NCBI RefSeq assembly: GCF_030052815.1
Contig: NC_079495.1
Coordinates: 112,617,677 to 112,681,676, forward strand
Origin: Hevea brasiliensis
Lineage: Eukaryota > Streptophyta > Magnoliopsida > Malpighiales > Euphorbiaceae
Length of the DNA: 64,000 nt
Direction of reading: 5' to 3'
Positions 48,687 to 59,015 of this stretch are shown one piece after another. The position numbers and the translations under genes were made by a program. The first letter of the stretch is position 1. The number at the start of each line of letters is the position of its first letter. Under the pieces are notes generated by a model that saw only the letters and a program-made list of their open reading frames with translations, did no database searches and was not told the DNA's origin.

Positions 48687-49500
48687 TAAATTATAGCGCT
48701 GCATTGCTCTCCCAAGTTGATGGTGTCATAATCTTCTAGCCTTCTCTTGTTGGTAAGAATCTCCTTAAAAAACTTGGCATAATTTGGCATTTGGGATAGT
48801 GCCTCAGTGAATGGCACATTGATATACAACTTCTTTAGCACTTCAAGGAATTTGCCAAATTGTTTGTCTAGTTTATGCTTGATGAATCTTTGAGGGTAGG
48901 GAAGGGTGGGCTTGTAAGGCTCAGGTGGAATGTATGGTTTCTCTCCCTCATCTTGCTCACTTTTGCTTTCTTCTTCTTTTTCACTTTTCTTACTCTCAAT
49001 TGAATTTTCTTCTTTTGTGCTATCTTTTTCTTCTTTCTTGTTTTCACTCTTTTGACTAACTTTCTTACCACTTCTCAAGGTCACAACCTTACATTGTTCA
49101 TGAGGGTTTTGTGGTGGGCTAGGTAGTTTGACATAGGATTTGCTTCCCAATAAGCTTGCTTATTGAGCCAATTAAGTCTCCAACATATGGTTGTGGGCTT
49201 GTAATTGATCCATGGTTTGTCTCATATGTTGCATTACTTCCTCCAATTTGCTATTTAGATTGCTTTGTCCAACAAAAAATTTCTCCATCATGTTTTTCAA
49301 GGTTGGCTTTAGTTCATGAGGTGGAAGGGATTATTGTGCTCTTGCTTGATATCCAGGTTGTGGCTGCCTTATGGGCTGAAATTGAGGCTGAAACTGAGGC
49401 CTATTCTACTGCATATACTGCTGATTATGAGCATAGTTTGAGCTTTGACCTTATTAAGCAAAAGTTGCTTATGGTCTCCATGTTGAGTTGTTGACATTAG
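48687..49500 (-). pseudogene. E3 gag C-terminal part, cut by E4
   Basis: On the minus strand from 49500: SNYAHNQQYMQ, stop, NRPQFQPQFQPIRQPQPGYQ, a second stop after ARAQ, LEEVMQHMRQTMDQLQAHNH, then PPQNPHEQCKVVTLRSGKKV, a Lys/Glu-rich linker, PYPQRFIKHKLDKQFGKFLE and PFTEALSQMPNYAKFFKEIL. These match the region between gag and protease in E2. Stops follow Gln codons changed to TAG. The gag N-terminus is displaced to the right by the E4 insertion at 49501. Confidence 0.85.
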
Positions 49501-49929
49501 TGTCGCAAGGGTTTTTGCGGTCGCCTAGACGAATTCTCACCGAAGTGGGAAAAGTGAGGAGTCACCACTTTAATTTTGAGGGAAATTAAAGAAAACCATT
49601 TGTAAAAATAATAAAAAAAAATCGCTTCGAAAATAGAGATTCTAAGTTTGGGGTCCGTATACAGGTGGGGAAGGTGTTAGGCACCCCACCTTGTCCCTCA
49701 ACAAGGGTAAGTAGATTTAATGTTATGCTCTTTATAAATTAAAAATGATAATTAGGGGGTTGGAATGATGATGTCAATCCTTTGTACGGATAAAAGGAAT
49801 ATTTGATATTTCACTATTTAGGGTTGCCCAAGAACACGAGTACATGAGATGACCATTCAGTGAATAGTTGTTGTGTAACGGATTTCTTTGTTGGGGGGTT
49901 AATTTGTATATTGGAGTTGTGATATTTTG

Positions 49930-50625
49930 ATTTGAATTTAAGTTAAGAGAATTCGGGTAAGTACTCTCTCTTGATCTCTTGATGTATTTTGTTAAGAATT
50001 TAAGCGAGAGATTTTGGATAAGAACTCTCCTCCAATCTCCACCTGTTTTATTAAGGTTTTAGCTAAGAATTCGGGTAAGAACTCTCCCCTAATCTCTTAG
50101 TGTATTCTGTTTAAAATTTAAGCGGGAGATTTAGGATAAGAACTCTCCTCCGATCTCCATATATTTTATTAAGATTTTGGCCAAGAATTCGGGTAAGAAC
50201 TCTCCCTCGATCTCTTAGTTTATTCTGTATAAAATTTAAGCGGGAGATTTCGGATAAGAACTCTCCTCCGATCTTCACATATTTTATAAAGATTTTGGCC
50301 AGAATTTAGGTAAGAACTCTCCCTCGATCTCTTAGTGTTAAGAATTTTAATTGAGAACTCGAGTAAGAACTCTCCCCCGGTCTCTTTAATTTATTACGTT
50401 TAAACTGAGCTTGGGTAAGAACTTTCCCTTGATCTCTTAATATATTATGTTTAAAAATTAAGCCGAGCTCGGGTAAGGACTCTCCCCCGAACTCTTAATG
50501 TGTTGCGTTAAAAATTGGATTGAGTTTGGGTAAGAACTCTCCCCCAAACTCTTAATGTGTTGCATTTAAAAATTGGACTGAGTTCGGGTAAGAACTCTCC
50601 CCAGAACTCTTAATGCGTTTATTAG
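49930..50625 (+). repeat. ~58-bp tandem repeat, about 12 units (E4 LTR)
   Basis: Each unit contains GG(G/A)TAAGAACTCTCC followed by CCGATCTC or CGAACTCTTA, at about 49955, 50010, 50070, 50130, 50190, 50250, 50308, 50360, 50412, 50470, 50527 and 50585. The first seven alternate between a TTCGGGTAAG type and a TTCGGATAAG type, giving a ~118-bp higher-order period; the last five are a single type. Confidence 0.85.
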
Positions 50626-50639
50626 AATAGCGTTTGTAG

Positions 50640-52280
50640 GAACTTTGAAACTAAGGATTTAGGTAAAGGGTCTCTCTTGACTCCTCTTTTTGGGAATGGA
50701 GTACCAAAGACACAGGAAACTTGTGTAAAGCTTTTCCTAGCCTACGGGACCTTATGACTAGATGGAGGATGAAAGATCGAACTCCTTGCCGATCTTTCGC
50801 GTGATCGCTTTATCCGAACTCTTTGATCCAATCTCTTTTAGTTGTTCACTCGGGATTTGAGCTTATCTCAATTTTTGATATATTATATTATCACATGGGC
50901 TCGTTCCTTAGCCCAACCTCATAAATTATTGGTTTGGCCTATTCTTGTTTCCAACCAACCCAACCTATGCTACACCTATCTTTCTTTGTCATTTTATTTT
51001 TTAGACCAAAAGCTCTCATGTCGAAACACCCCTGCTTATATTCTTTTGAGTATTTACAAGTTGCCAGTGACTTGAATGTCTACTTTTGAAGGAAATGAAA
51101 ACAAAATAACGATAAATGGAATTTACGAATAAAAGAAGACACAGGAAATAACTATTGGCCTAGATAATCTATTCAAGATTTAGTGCGATTGGATATAAAA
51201 GAAATTACAAAAGAAAACTAGAGAAAACAAAATGAGGGTATTCAACAAAATAACAGTTTAGGCGATTACCTGTGGAAAGTTGAGGAAACAGATGAGCTGA
51301 CTTTGGAATCCACAAATCTTGTAGAGGTGAAAGCTGACAGCCGAAGGACTTGAACTTACCCAAAGTAATGGGAATAGGTCGGAACAAAATTGAGCTTGGA
51401 AGATAATGCCAGATACTAAAGCGGTGGAAAGGAGGTGATGTGAAGATGGTAGCACAGAAACTTAAAATGGAAGTTTTAGGACTTAGAGCTCCTTTTGATG
51501 AAAATACTTAAGAAAACTAGTTTCTAAAGTTTCTCAGCACTTCGAAAGCTCAGAATAGTAAGTAGCAAGACTTAATCAATTTCAGAGTCTTTCCACTATA
51601 ATCACCACCTTTTCATTTTTTTGTCCTCCTTCTATAGTATTGCATGCAGTTATTTATAGGGAACGGGTGTCCCTAATGAAGGGTCAGGATCTTGCCAGGG
51701 GGAGACGGAGGGTTCAGATTCAAAAGGACATAATCTAATGTTTGAGAATCAAGGAGAATCGAAATGGAGGGTCGAGATCCGATTCAGAATATCCGTCCTT
51801 TCTTCTCTTAATCCAATGGCTCAGGGCCTTGAGTTACAAAATGGATCCAAAGGCTGGGAATAAAAAGTGCTGAACCTATCGCCTGCTTTTTGATTCGAGG
51901 GCTCCAAATCCATACTTACGATTGTGATCAACGGTGGAGATCGATATGTACAGGACTGCTTTAACTGTTTTGGCATCTGGCGACTAGGTCAGCGTTTCTG
52001 CAGATGAGATGTGCGGCGAGGATTTGATCGCGTCTGCAAATGCTTTAACTAACTCGGATCTGACGATGAAGAGAGTTAATTGAAAGTTATTTAATCCCTC
52101 CACGTTTTTCGATCTCTATAGGTCGTCTCCTGTTTCTTTCGATCTCCCCATTATAACTATTCCCTTTTCTGATCTCTATCTCTTGCATCGGGTCCCTGCT
52201 TATTTCCCGATCTCTCTCATTCTAGATCTTTCCTCTCTATCTAACTTGCATTGGTCAAAGTAATAAATTTTTCAGTTACC
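50640..52280 (+). other. E4 LTR/leader sequence without genes
   Basis: No recognised protein or RNA gene. It is rich in CGATCTC/GATCTCT pieces (52090-52240) that echo the tandem repeat upstream. Confidence 0.5.
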
Positions 52281-52281
52281 G

Positions 52282-52848
52282 ATGCATCCGCTTCGGGTTT
52301 TGTATGCAATAAATGCCAAGGCCCTATATATATGCAGCAAATGGGAAATCATTTTCACACCTCACTTTTCCTTTTTTAGTTCATTTTCAATGCACCACCT
52401 CCCTAATTCTAGCTTTTCCGATGATAGTTCTAATTATGATGGCCATTTTGGTCTTTTTTCGACTATTTCTTTCACCCCTCGTCTGAAAATTTATGACCCC
52501 GGTGATCGGAGAACTAGGAGAGCGTCATCTGATGACAGTGAGAGAACCGGACTAATTTGCCAATCAAGATTGAAAGTGAAGGCCGTGCCGATCTCAAATT
52601 GGTCTATCGGTACAATCGGTAGACCGATCTCGGACAAGAGGACTACTAATTTCAATCTTAATGTCGGTGACCGCCTCTTGAAGTCCATTTGGCTCCTAAC
52701 CATATCGAGCATCTCGACTGCAGCTCGGTTTTGGTTAATGACATCGATGATGACTCTGCTCAATATCATGAGAGTCACAGTCACCCTATCTGAGCTGCAC
52801 ATCTATCCAATATTTGTGGCTAGCTTTCTGATCAAACACATCTTTTGA
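52282..52848 (+). other. unrecognised open frame in E4
   Basis: An open frame from 52282 (an ATG at 52390 would give ~150 residues) has Ser/Asp-rich sequence with no recognised motif. It follows a TATA-like block (CCTATATATATGC) that is duplicated in diverged form near 53290. The opposite strand is also open over much of the length, so composition may explain it. It could be a decayed duplicate of the real ORF start region. Confidence 0.25.
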
Positions 52849-52924
52849 TTCAGCCATAAGACTGGGCTTTGACATAGGCCAGCATTCTGGGCCTCAGAGT
52901 AATCTTAAGCTAGGTAGATCGCCC

Positions 52925-53012
52925 TAAATAGTGTAATCCGATCTTTTGAGATCACCCAAATGATGTAATCCGATCTTTTGAGATTGCCCAAATGATGTAA
53001 TCCGATCTTTTG
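52925..53012 (+). repeat. ~38-bp tandem repeat, three units
   Basis: GTAATCCGATCTTTTGAGAT recurs three times at ~38-bp spacing, with CACCCAAATGAT or GCCCAAATGAT between; the last unit diverges after CTTTTGG. Confidence 0.85.
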
Positions 53013-53249
53013 GAAATGAAATGAAAATTTTATTTAAATGTTTTTCTTTTGTTATCGCATTAGTTATTTTTCTGATCTCTGATTAGTGTAACCAATCTGA
53101 TCCCTGAACGAATCGCCATTCGGCGATCCGTAGCTTTGGAAATTTATTCAATTTGATGACTTTGGTTAACCGATCTCATTTATCCAATTTTTTATTATGT
53201 TTCTGGAACCTTCCCACGATGTGTTAAGGAAGCAGCCCGGTTCCGCTAA

Positions 53250-53310
53250 CCGATGCATCACTTGGGACTTCGTGAGCATTTAATGCTTAGATGGGTATAA
53301 ATATGGGGAA
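53250..53310 (+). promoter_or_regulatory. candidate promoter of E4 ORF
   Basis: AACCGATGCATC and GGGTATAAATATGGGG lie ~160 bp upstream of ATG 53460. A diverged copy of the same arrangement lies at about 52278-52335 (ACCGATGCATCC, CCCTATATATATGC). TATA-like sequence and duplication are seen; promoter activity is inferred. Confidence 0.4.
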
Positions 53311-53459
53311 AGGTGAGTCATTTTTTCCTTATGTCATTTTCAGACCTCCCCCCAACAATCTCAGCATTTCTTCTCGTTTTCTAAAGTTTCCAGGCACTAA
53401 TTTATACTCCGGTAAGAGTTTTGATCTTTTCCCAGTTATTTTCCTTCTTGTTTTTGAAA

Positions 53460-54506
53460 ATGAGCAGCACCGATGGTCAGAGAGCTGCAAGCCTGCCTTC
53501 CGTCCATTTTTCGTGGACCTTGGAAGAAGGCGATGTGATCAGATCAGGCAGGCGATCCAACACAGCCATTATTTCGGTTACTGGTCTGGCTACCAGACCG
53601 AAACAAGGTACCTCTTCGAGAAGAGAAAACCTGCCAATTGATGAGCTGTCGTCCATCCTGAGAGAAACCGATCTCCAATCCATAAGTTAGGAGCATAAGA
53701 CTCCTTTGAACTGATCAAATGCCATGGCGACTTTCCAGTTGATCACTTCTTTGAAGAAGGCGACCTCATCATAGTATATGAAGAGCAGCTGAAGGCCAGG
53801 CTCCATTTCCCCTTGGATGAATTTTATAAGGCCGTCCTAAAGTTCCACCATGTCTCGGTAGCTCAAGTGCATCCGAACTCCTGGCGGACTTTAGTAGCCT
53901 CCAGGGGCCTCTGCCGAGCCAAGAGACTGGAGCCCACGGCTAAAGTCTTTGCCGAGCTGCATAAGCTTGCCCAAAGGAAGGATGACAAATTTTGGTTCTT
54001 TTAGGCAAAGCCGAATTGTGCGCTTTTTACCGATCTCCCTTCTTCGTTGAAGAATTGGAAGAACTGGTTCTTTATATTGAGGAGCAAGATTCCGAATGGC
54101 TTCGAGGGTATCCCATAGAGTTGGCAATACCTGTTCGCTTCAATTCTAAAAAAGATCACTTTAAATAAGGACGAAGACGCCATGGTGAAAGAGTTAAAGA
54201 CTCAGGCATCCACCCATAAATTCTCATGCTTAGATGCTGTTATGGCTGAACTAAAGTGGTGGATGATGCGCTGATCATCGACGAAGACTATGAGCTTCAG
54301 CTCTCTGACCTCGGTTCTGGTACAATCCATATCTCTAGCCTTTAAATCTTAGCGAACTCACTGACTTCTTCTTTGTGCAGGTATGGCGGGTGGTGATGCT
54401 TCTAAAGAGAGCTGCAAGTGAAAGAGGGAGGTCTCCCGAAAGGTAGGGGAGATGAAGGAGGCTACCGCTGCTGCTGCTCAGACACCTCAACGAGATTTGG
54501 TAGAAA
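53460..54506 (+). pseudogene. E4 gag-like ORF, N-terminal part (PF04195-like), cut by solo LTR F
   Basis: ATG 53460 begins MSSTDGQRAASLPSVHFSWT; a TAA follows at 53688. In the next frame KCHGDFPVDHFFEEGDLIIV, then LHFPLDEFYKAVLKFHHVSV, VHPNSWRTLVASRGLCR, EPTAKVFAELHKLAQRKD and FWFF match the putative gypsy type transposon domain (PF04195), recognised by its L.PN.W..L....LCR...EPT...F pattern. A TAG at 54002-54004 breaks it. A GTGCAG acceptor-like site at about 54377-54382 precedes GMAGGDASKESCK, suggesting an intron between the domain and the C-terminal part. The frame then runs through DLVE and is cut at 54506; after F it continues with IPSSPP. Role is presumed structural (gag-like) in LARD-type elements. 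Confidence 0.68.
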
Positions 54507-57500
54507 TGTAACACCCCTATGTTCGGTAGTGCGTTCTACTGTTCTAGTGACCAATGTTGTCCGGACAGCTAGGAGGCCTAGAACTACACTTAAATATTAG
54601 TAAGGAGACATAAAATAATGAAATACAAGAAAAGAAAATACAAGAAAAACAAAAGAAAAATAATAGCAATGAAATGTAACCAAGTTAAACGAGCCGAGAA
54701 CCATAGCGATGGGTGACCGCATCGGGAAATTGCGGCGTGGACCGTTGACTAGCCCTGGACTGCGGGAAACCCTAGAAAATATTTTTAAGACTTAAATAAA
54801 CATCTATTGAAGTATAAATGTCATTAGAAATATTAAAGAAAAATTAATTAATTAGTACAAAAAAAAACGAGAAATCGAGAAAACGACAAAACTCGGTGTT
54901 ACCGAAAAATCAGAAATGCAACCCGAACAGGGGCATTGTGGTCATTTGACACCCCAAGTTATCTTTTGACCTAAATGTCCATTAAAAATAAATGATATTA
55001 CACTTGGAAAATGTCATGAAAAATTAAAATAGTGGTACATAATCTAAATAGCAAAAGATAGGAGGAAAATGTGGAAAATTTGAAAGTTTAACATTAAAAA
55101 ATACTTTTAATTCCATTAGTGCTCCACTAACACCACTAAAGTGGACCATTAAGCATAATTGTGGCAGAATATGCCTTCATCTTCCACACTTTGCAAAACC
55201 AGCCGAAACACTTGAAAGAAACCTCCATGGCCGAATCCTTTCCAAGCTCCATGCAATCCCCTTTGAGCCACCATTTTCACTAAGTCTCTTCTTTAAAGTT
55301 AATCCTCATCTTACAAGGAAGATTTTGATAGCAATTTTAAGGAGGTTTAGTGAAGTTTTGGTCAAGCTTCAAAAGTGGTAAGTGTGTATTTTTTATTCTT
55401 GTTTCATTAAACTTTGAGTGGATGTCGTGGTGAATTGATTTATGGAAGAAGTTTTGATGTTTGATGAGTTAATGGTGGTGCACCATTTTGGCAGCCATGA
55501 AACCTCAATATGAACAGCTTGTTCTTGCATGTAAATAGTGGTTTGAATGATGATTTAAATGTATGATTGTATTGTAGTGGAATTCCATGAGTAAGGTTTG
55601 ATTTGTAAGCTTGAAAATTGCAAATGGAGGTTGATGGGTATGTGTAAATTTGTGGTAGCCTCATGAAGAAGATTGAAGTGTTTGAGTTCATGAAATATTG
55701 TTGAATTATGTTGTCATTGATGGCAGCATGTGTATATAAATAATTGTTTGAAATTGGACATGGAAATGAGGTATATTCATGTGGTTGAATTATTGTAAAT
55801 GGGACTTTGGAAAATTCTGTATTATAGTGTGTTTGTTGAGAGTGGTTACAAGCTGCCAAAATGACCAAAAATGTGAAGTAAAGTGTGTTAGTATTATGGT
55901 ACAAACTAGAATTGGCATGGAAGAGTTAATTTGATAAGTGTTGGATGGGTAATTGGTAAGGATGAACAATGTGTAATAGGGTAGTGTATGTTTTAGCTTA
56001 GAACCTTAAGTGTGTGGATCCAATTGGTATGAGACCAATTGGAGGTGAAACTAGGCATAAAATGTGCCAACTTTCATGAAGGAAGCTTACCAAAATTCTG
56101 CCTAGAAGGTAACTTGAAAAATAACCAAATCCAGATTAGTGAATTGAAAGCCTGAAAATTGACCATTTGGGCAGTAGTTAGTTTTTTGGCCATAACTCAC
56201 TCAAAAAAGGTCCAATTGACCTGAAATTTTTACCATGAATAGTTGATACATATATATACAATTCTTATGAAGACACCAAAGCTCAGAAATGGCCAGAACC
56301 AAGCCAAATAGCTTACACAAGTTCAGGTCCAAAAACTGACCGAACCAAAAGTGACCTAAAAAAGACCTAAAGTTACCATTTTGGTACATTCTGTCCAGCA
56401 TTGGTAAATTGACCATAACTTGGTCTACACAACTCAGAATGACTTGAAATTTTGCCCCGTGTGCAATGAGACATAGACCTACAAGTTTGTGGTTTGGACC
56501 GAAACCCGAAAACTAAGGGAACTAGGTCATTCAGCTAGGTCAAATTAGTATACCGAAATTCGGCAAATTGCAATAAAATGCAATATACTTGAAAATGAAT
56601 TGGGTAACATGTACCAACACCAAAATGATATAAAATGTGAGATATTGGTAACATTAAACCTAATTCACCTAGAGTGCATCGAGGGTCAACATTTTAGGTT
56701 GACTAAGGGAAATAATAGAATTCAATAAGTTAATTATTAAGCTTTATTCTTAGAGACAGTTTAAATGAGTACTGAAACACTTCAAATTGTGTGTTTCAGT
56801 TAGCAAAGACTCAGGGAAAGGGAAGGAAACACTGAGTCAGGGCCAACAGACATTTATCAGAGGTTTGTGCACAACAGTTATTTCTTTTGAATTTTTCAAT
56901 TGAAATAAATTATGACTATTTGTATATTATTATTTTAAATTGTGAAAAATTGTTTGAATGATATTTGATGGATACTTATTGATTGAAAAGTATTGTAAAT
57001 GGTTTGAAACCACAGCTATCATGTATATTGATTGAATTCCTCGCTAGCTTGTCTAGTGGGACGAATTGACTTTGAATTCCCTCTCTGGCTGAAGTGTTGA
57101 GGTGTGTGTCTGTTGAGGACGAATAGAATGAGTACTCATATTATTGCTAGCTAGCTATGTTATTCCTCACTAGCCATCGGCTTTTGGGATGAATTGGACT
57201 TTGGAACATGATTAAGCTATGTGTGTGATTTATTGATATTTATTGTGATATTGCGAAATGGAGTTTAAATTCTTTATGACATTCACTGTCTTTGAATTTA
57301 ACTATTGTTTTAAGTATCCACTATTTATATGACTTATGATTTGTGATTTAAAGTTGCATTTTGTTAATGTTGTACACCACTGAGACATTGGCTCAGCAAT
57401 AGCTTTTCATTGCTGTCACAGATAGACAGACTGGTAGGGCAGCAGACTAGGCTACTAGTGCTTCATTGAGAGTTCATCGGGTATATTGAGTATACCATAC

Positions 57501-58080
57501 TTTGCATTTTGTATTGTAATGTATGTTCACTGTATGTATATATTGTTCTTAGTTTTGAGCAGTTGTAACTTAAAATTATAACTTAAAATTATACATTAAA
57601 ATTGTAAATTATCTTAGCTTGTAAAAATATTAAAATTGTAAATTATCTTAGCTTGTAAAAATATTATGATGTATATTTCTTTTATCTCAGATTTTGAAAA
57701 CAATGGAAAACTATTGTGGATTTGAGCTGGCAAATGTTGAGAAACTTATTGTGTTAATTGGATATTGGAGTTTGGGAATTAAACAAAATATTAGAAGTGC
57801 TTTTTTACAGGTTTTTGAAGAACTGTTTTATTCAAAATACAGATGGCACTCTGCTAAAATTTTTACAGAAATTATTAATACTTTAAATGTGTTGTCTGGT
57901 TTCACTTCAGTTAAAAAAAATTTTAACACCTGTAAATAGTACTCACACTATAAAAAGAAGTAAAAAAAGTTTTAAAATCCCTTGTAATATATTTAATGGG
58001 TTATCAGTAGACGAAGTTTGGTAATTCATTAGGTATACTACGGGATCATGTTATGCCTTACAGAGGGGTAGGGTGTGACA
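54507..58080 (+). mobile_element. solo LTR F (A/B family, 3.6 kb)
   Basis: It starts TGTAACACCCC and ends GTAGGGTGTGACA, with exact TSD AGAAA (54502-54506 and 58081-58085). Removing it restores the E4 coding frame across DLVE/IPSSPP. It shares termini with A (GTTATGCCTTACAGAGGGG near the end). Diverged modules (about 56170-56480) resemble the 223-bp unit of C. Hairpins at 57380-57396 and 57479-57496. A 35-bp direct duplication lies at about 57593-57662. No internal domain or coding sequence. Confidence 0.9.
57380..57496 (+). promoter_or_regulatory. conserved double hairpin and putative 3' splice site in LTR F
   Basis: CACCA then CTGAG-ACATTGG-CTCAG (57380-57396), a pyrimidine run ending GCTGTCACAG at 57421, then GGTATA-TTGAG-TATACC (57480-57496). 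Both stems keep pairing despite sequence differences from A and B. Confidence 0.55.
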
Positions 58081-58085
58081 AGAAA

Positions 58086-58884
58086 TACCGAGCTCCCCTC
58101 CTTGACCTCAGGAGCAGCCGATCTCTAAAGTAGACGTCGTCGTTTCTCCACCTTGGCAGATTGAATGTCTGCCTCCTCCGCCTCCTCCAATCTCTTCCAA
58201 TGTGGAAGGGGAGTCTCCCAAACCTACTGTTAAGACACTTTCCTGGGGAGCTCAACAGCTCATTCAATCACTAGAAAGGAACCGTTCCACCCGAGGGAAT
58301 CCCGGTCTTGCCAAAGTCATGGGAGCTTCCATTTGCTTCCAAGAAGATCGAAACATAATGGCAGAAGAGAGTATCAACAACATCTTAACTCAAACAATGA
58401 GTTTGGGCTTGGAGGCTATTGCAAATCAACATGTGATCAGAGAAAAAGCCCACGCCTTAAGGAGGGAGATTATTAAGGCGGTCCAGGATTACTCAGCTAC
58501 AAAGGCTCAGCTCTCCACTGCCAATGATTACATTGTCCAGCTGGAGGATCGGGTGAGACATTGCGAAGAGAGGATAGTGGAGGTGGAGCGGGAACTTGAA
58601 GTCTCCCAAGCTGGTTGATCTACCGATCTCGCTCGTTTGCTAAACAACTTCGGGTGAAGGAGTAGGAGCTCTAGGCCAAAGAGGAGGAGAGTACTATAAA
58701 AGAGGCTGGAGCATATGTGAACGCCCATAATGACCTCCTGGCCGAGCTGAAGAAGTGTTATCCTGAGGAAGACTTCTACTGGATGAATCAGCTCATCCTA
58801 GAGGCTGAAGAAGAGAGCGATGAGGAGCCTGAGAGAGAGGGAAGGGATGAGAGAACTGATAATGTATCTGACCACAATTCTTGA
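58086..58884 (+). pseudogene. E4 gag-like ORF, C-terminal part
   Basis: It continues the E4 frame after F: PQEQPISKVDVVVSPPW, then a proline run, TLSWGAQQLIQSLERNRSTR, GASICFQEDRNIMAEESINN, a long charged helix likely to form a coiled coil (HALRREIIKAVQDYSATKAQ, EDRVRHCEERIVEVERELEV). After a stop at 58616-58618 a related frame continues to KKCYPEEDFYWMNQLILEAE and an acidic tail ending at the TGA at 58882-58884. In-frame stops show decay. The acidic/coiled-coil tail is usual for this group of plant element proteins. Confidence 0.6.
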
Positions 58885-59015
58885 TGTGTATATATTGATG
58901 TGTTTTTGGTGATAATTTCTCATGATTTATGCTTAATAGAGTTATATTTCTTCATTCTAGGGTATTTTTCACACTTGCAAATCATTTTCCATTGCACTCT
59001 CAATCTTGTTGAATT

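Larger units (their letters stand above)
20979..49500 (-). mobile_element. Athila-type Ty3/Gypsy element E3, minus strand, 5' end outside window
   Basis: The element reads right to left. Its 3' LTR is 20979-21435 plus 36287-37417 (split by E2), ending TGTTAGCTG on the plus strand. Purine tract at 37418-37438, then a non-coding spacer, integrase, RNase H, RT (split by solo LTR G), protease and the C-terminal part of gag, which is cut at 49501 by E4. The 5' LTR and gag N-terminus lie to the right of the window. Athila-like calls rest on RRLNPTMKDVV, the YPISDSEWVSPVHVPKKGG RT start and FMDDFSVY. All domains carry stops or frameshifts. Confidence 0.88.
49501..58884 (+). mobile_element. E4, LARD-like LTR element with PF04195-type ORF, 3' part missing
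   Basis: It begins TGTCGCAAGGG at 49501 inside E3 gag; the candidate 5-bp duplication ATTAG (49496-49500) has its partner outside the window. The first ~2.7 kb look like LTR/leader: GGTGTTAGGCACCCCACC-type opening, a 12-unit tandem repeat, then promoter-like blocks. From 53460 it encodes a gag-like protein with a putative gypsy-type transposon domain (PF04195), split by solo LTR F. No protease or RT is seen before the element meets E5 at about 58880. The end of the 5' LTR and a primer-binding site could not be located. Confidence 0.65.

Noticed and set aside
49156..49494. 112-codon plus-strand frame
   Set aside because: Antisense to the E3 gag C-terminus, which has clear similarity to E2 gag in the minus frame.
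49930..50625. Regular repeats resembling a CRISPR array
   Set aside because: Plant nuclear retrotransposon context, no unique spacers between repeats (the whole ~58-bp unit repeats), and no cas genes.
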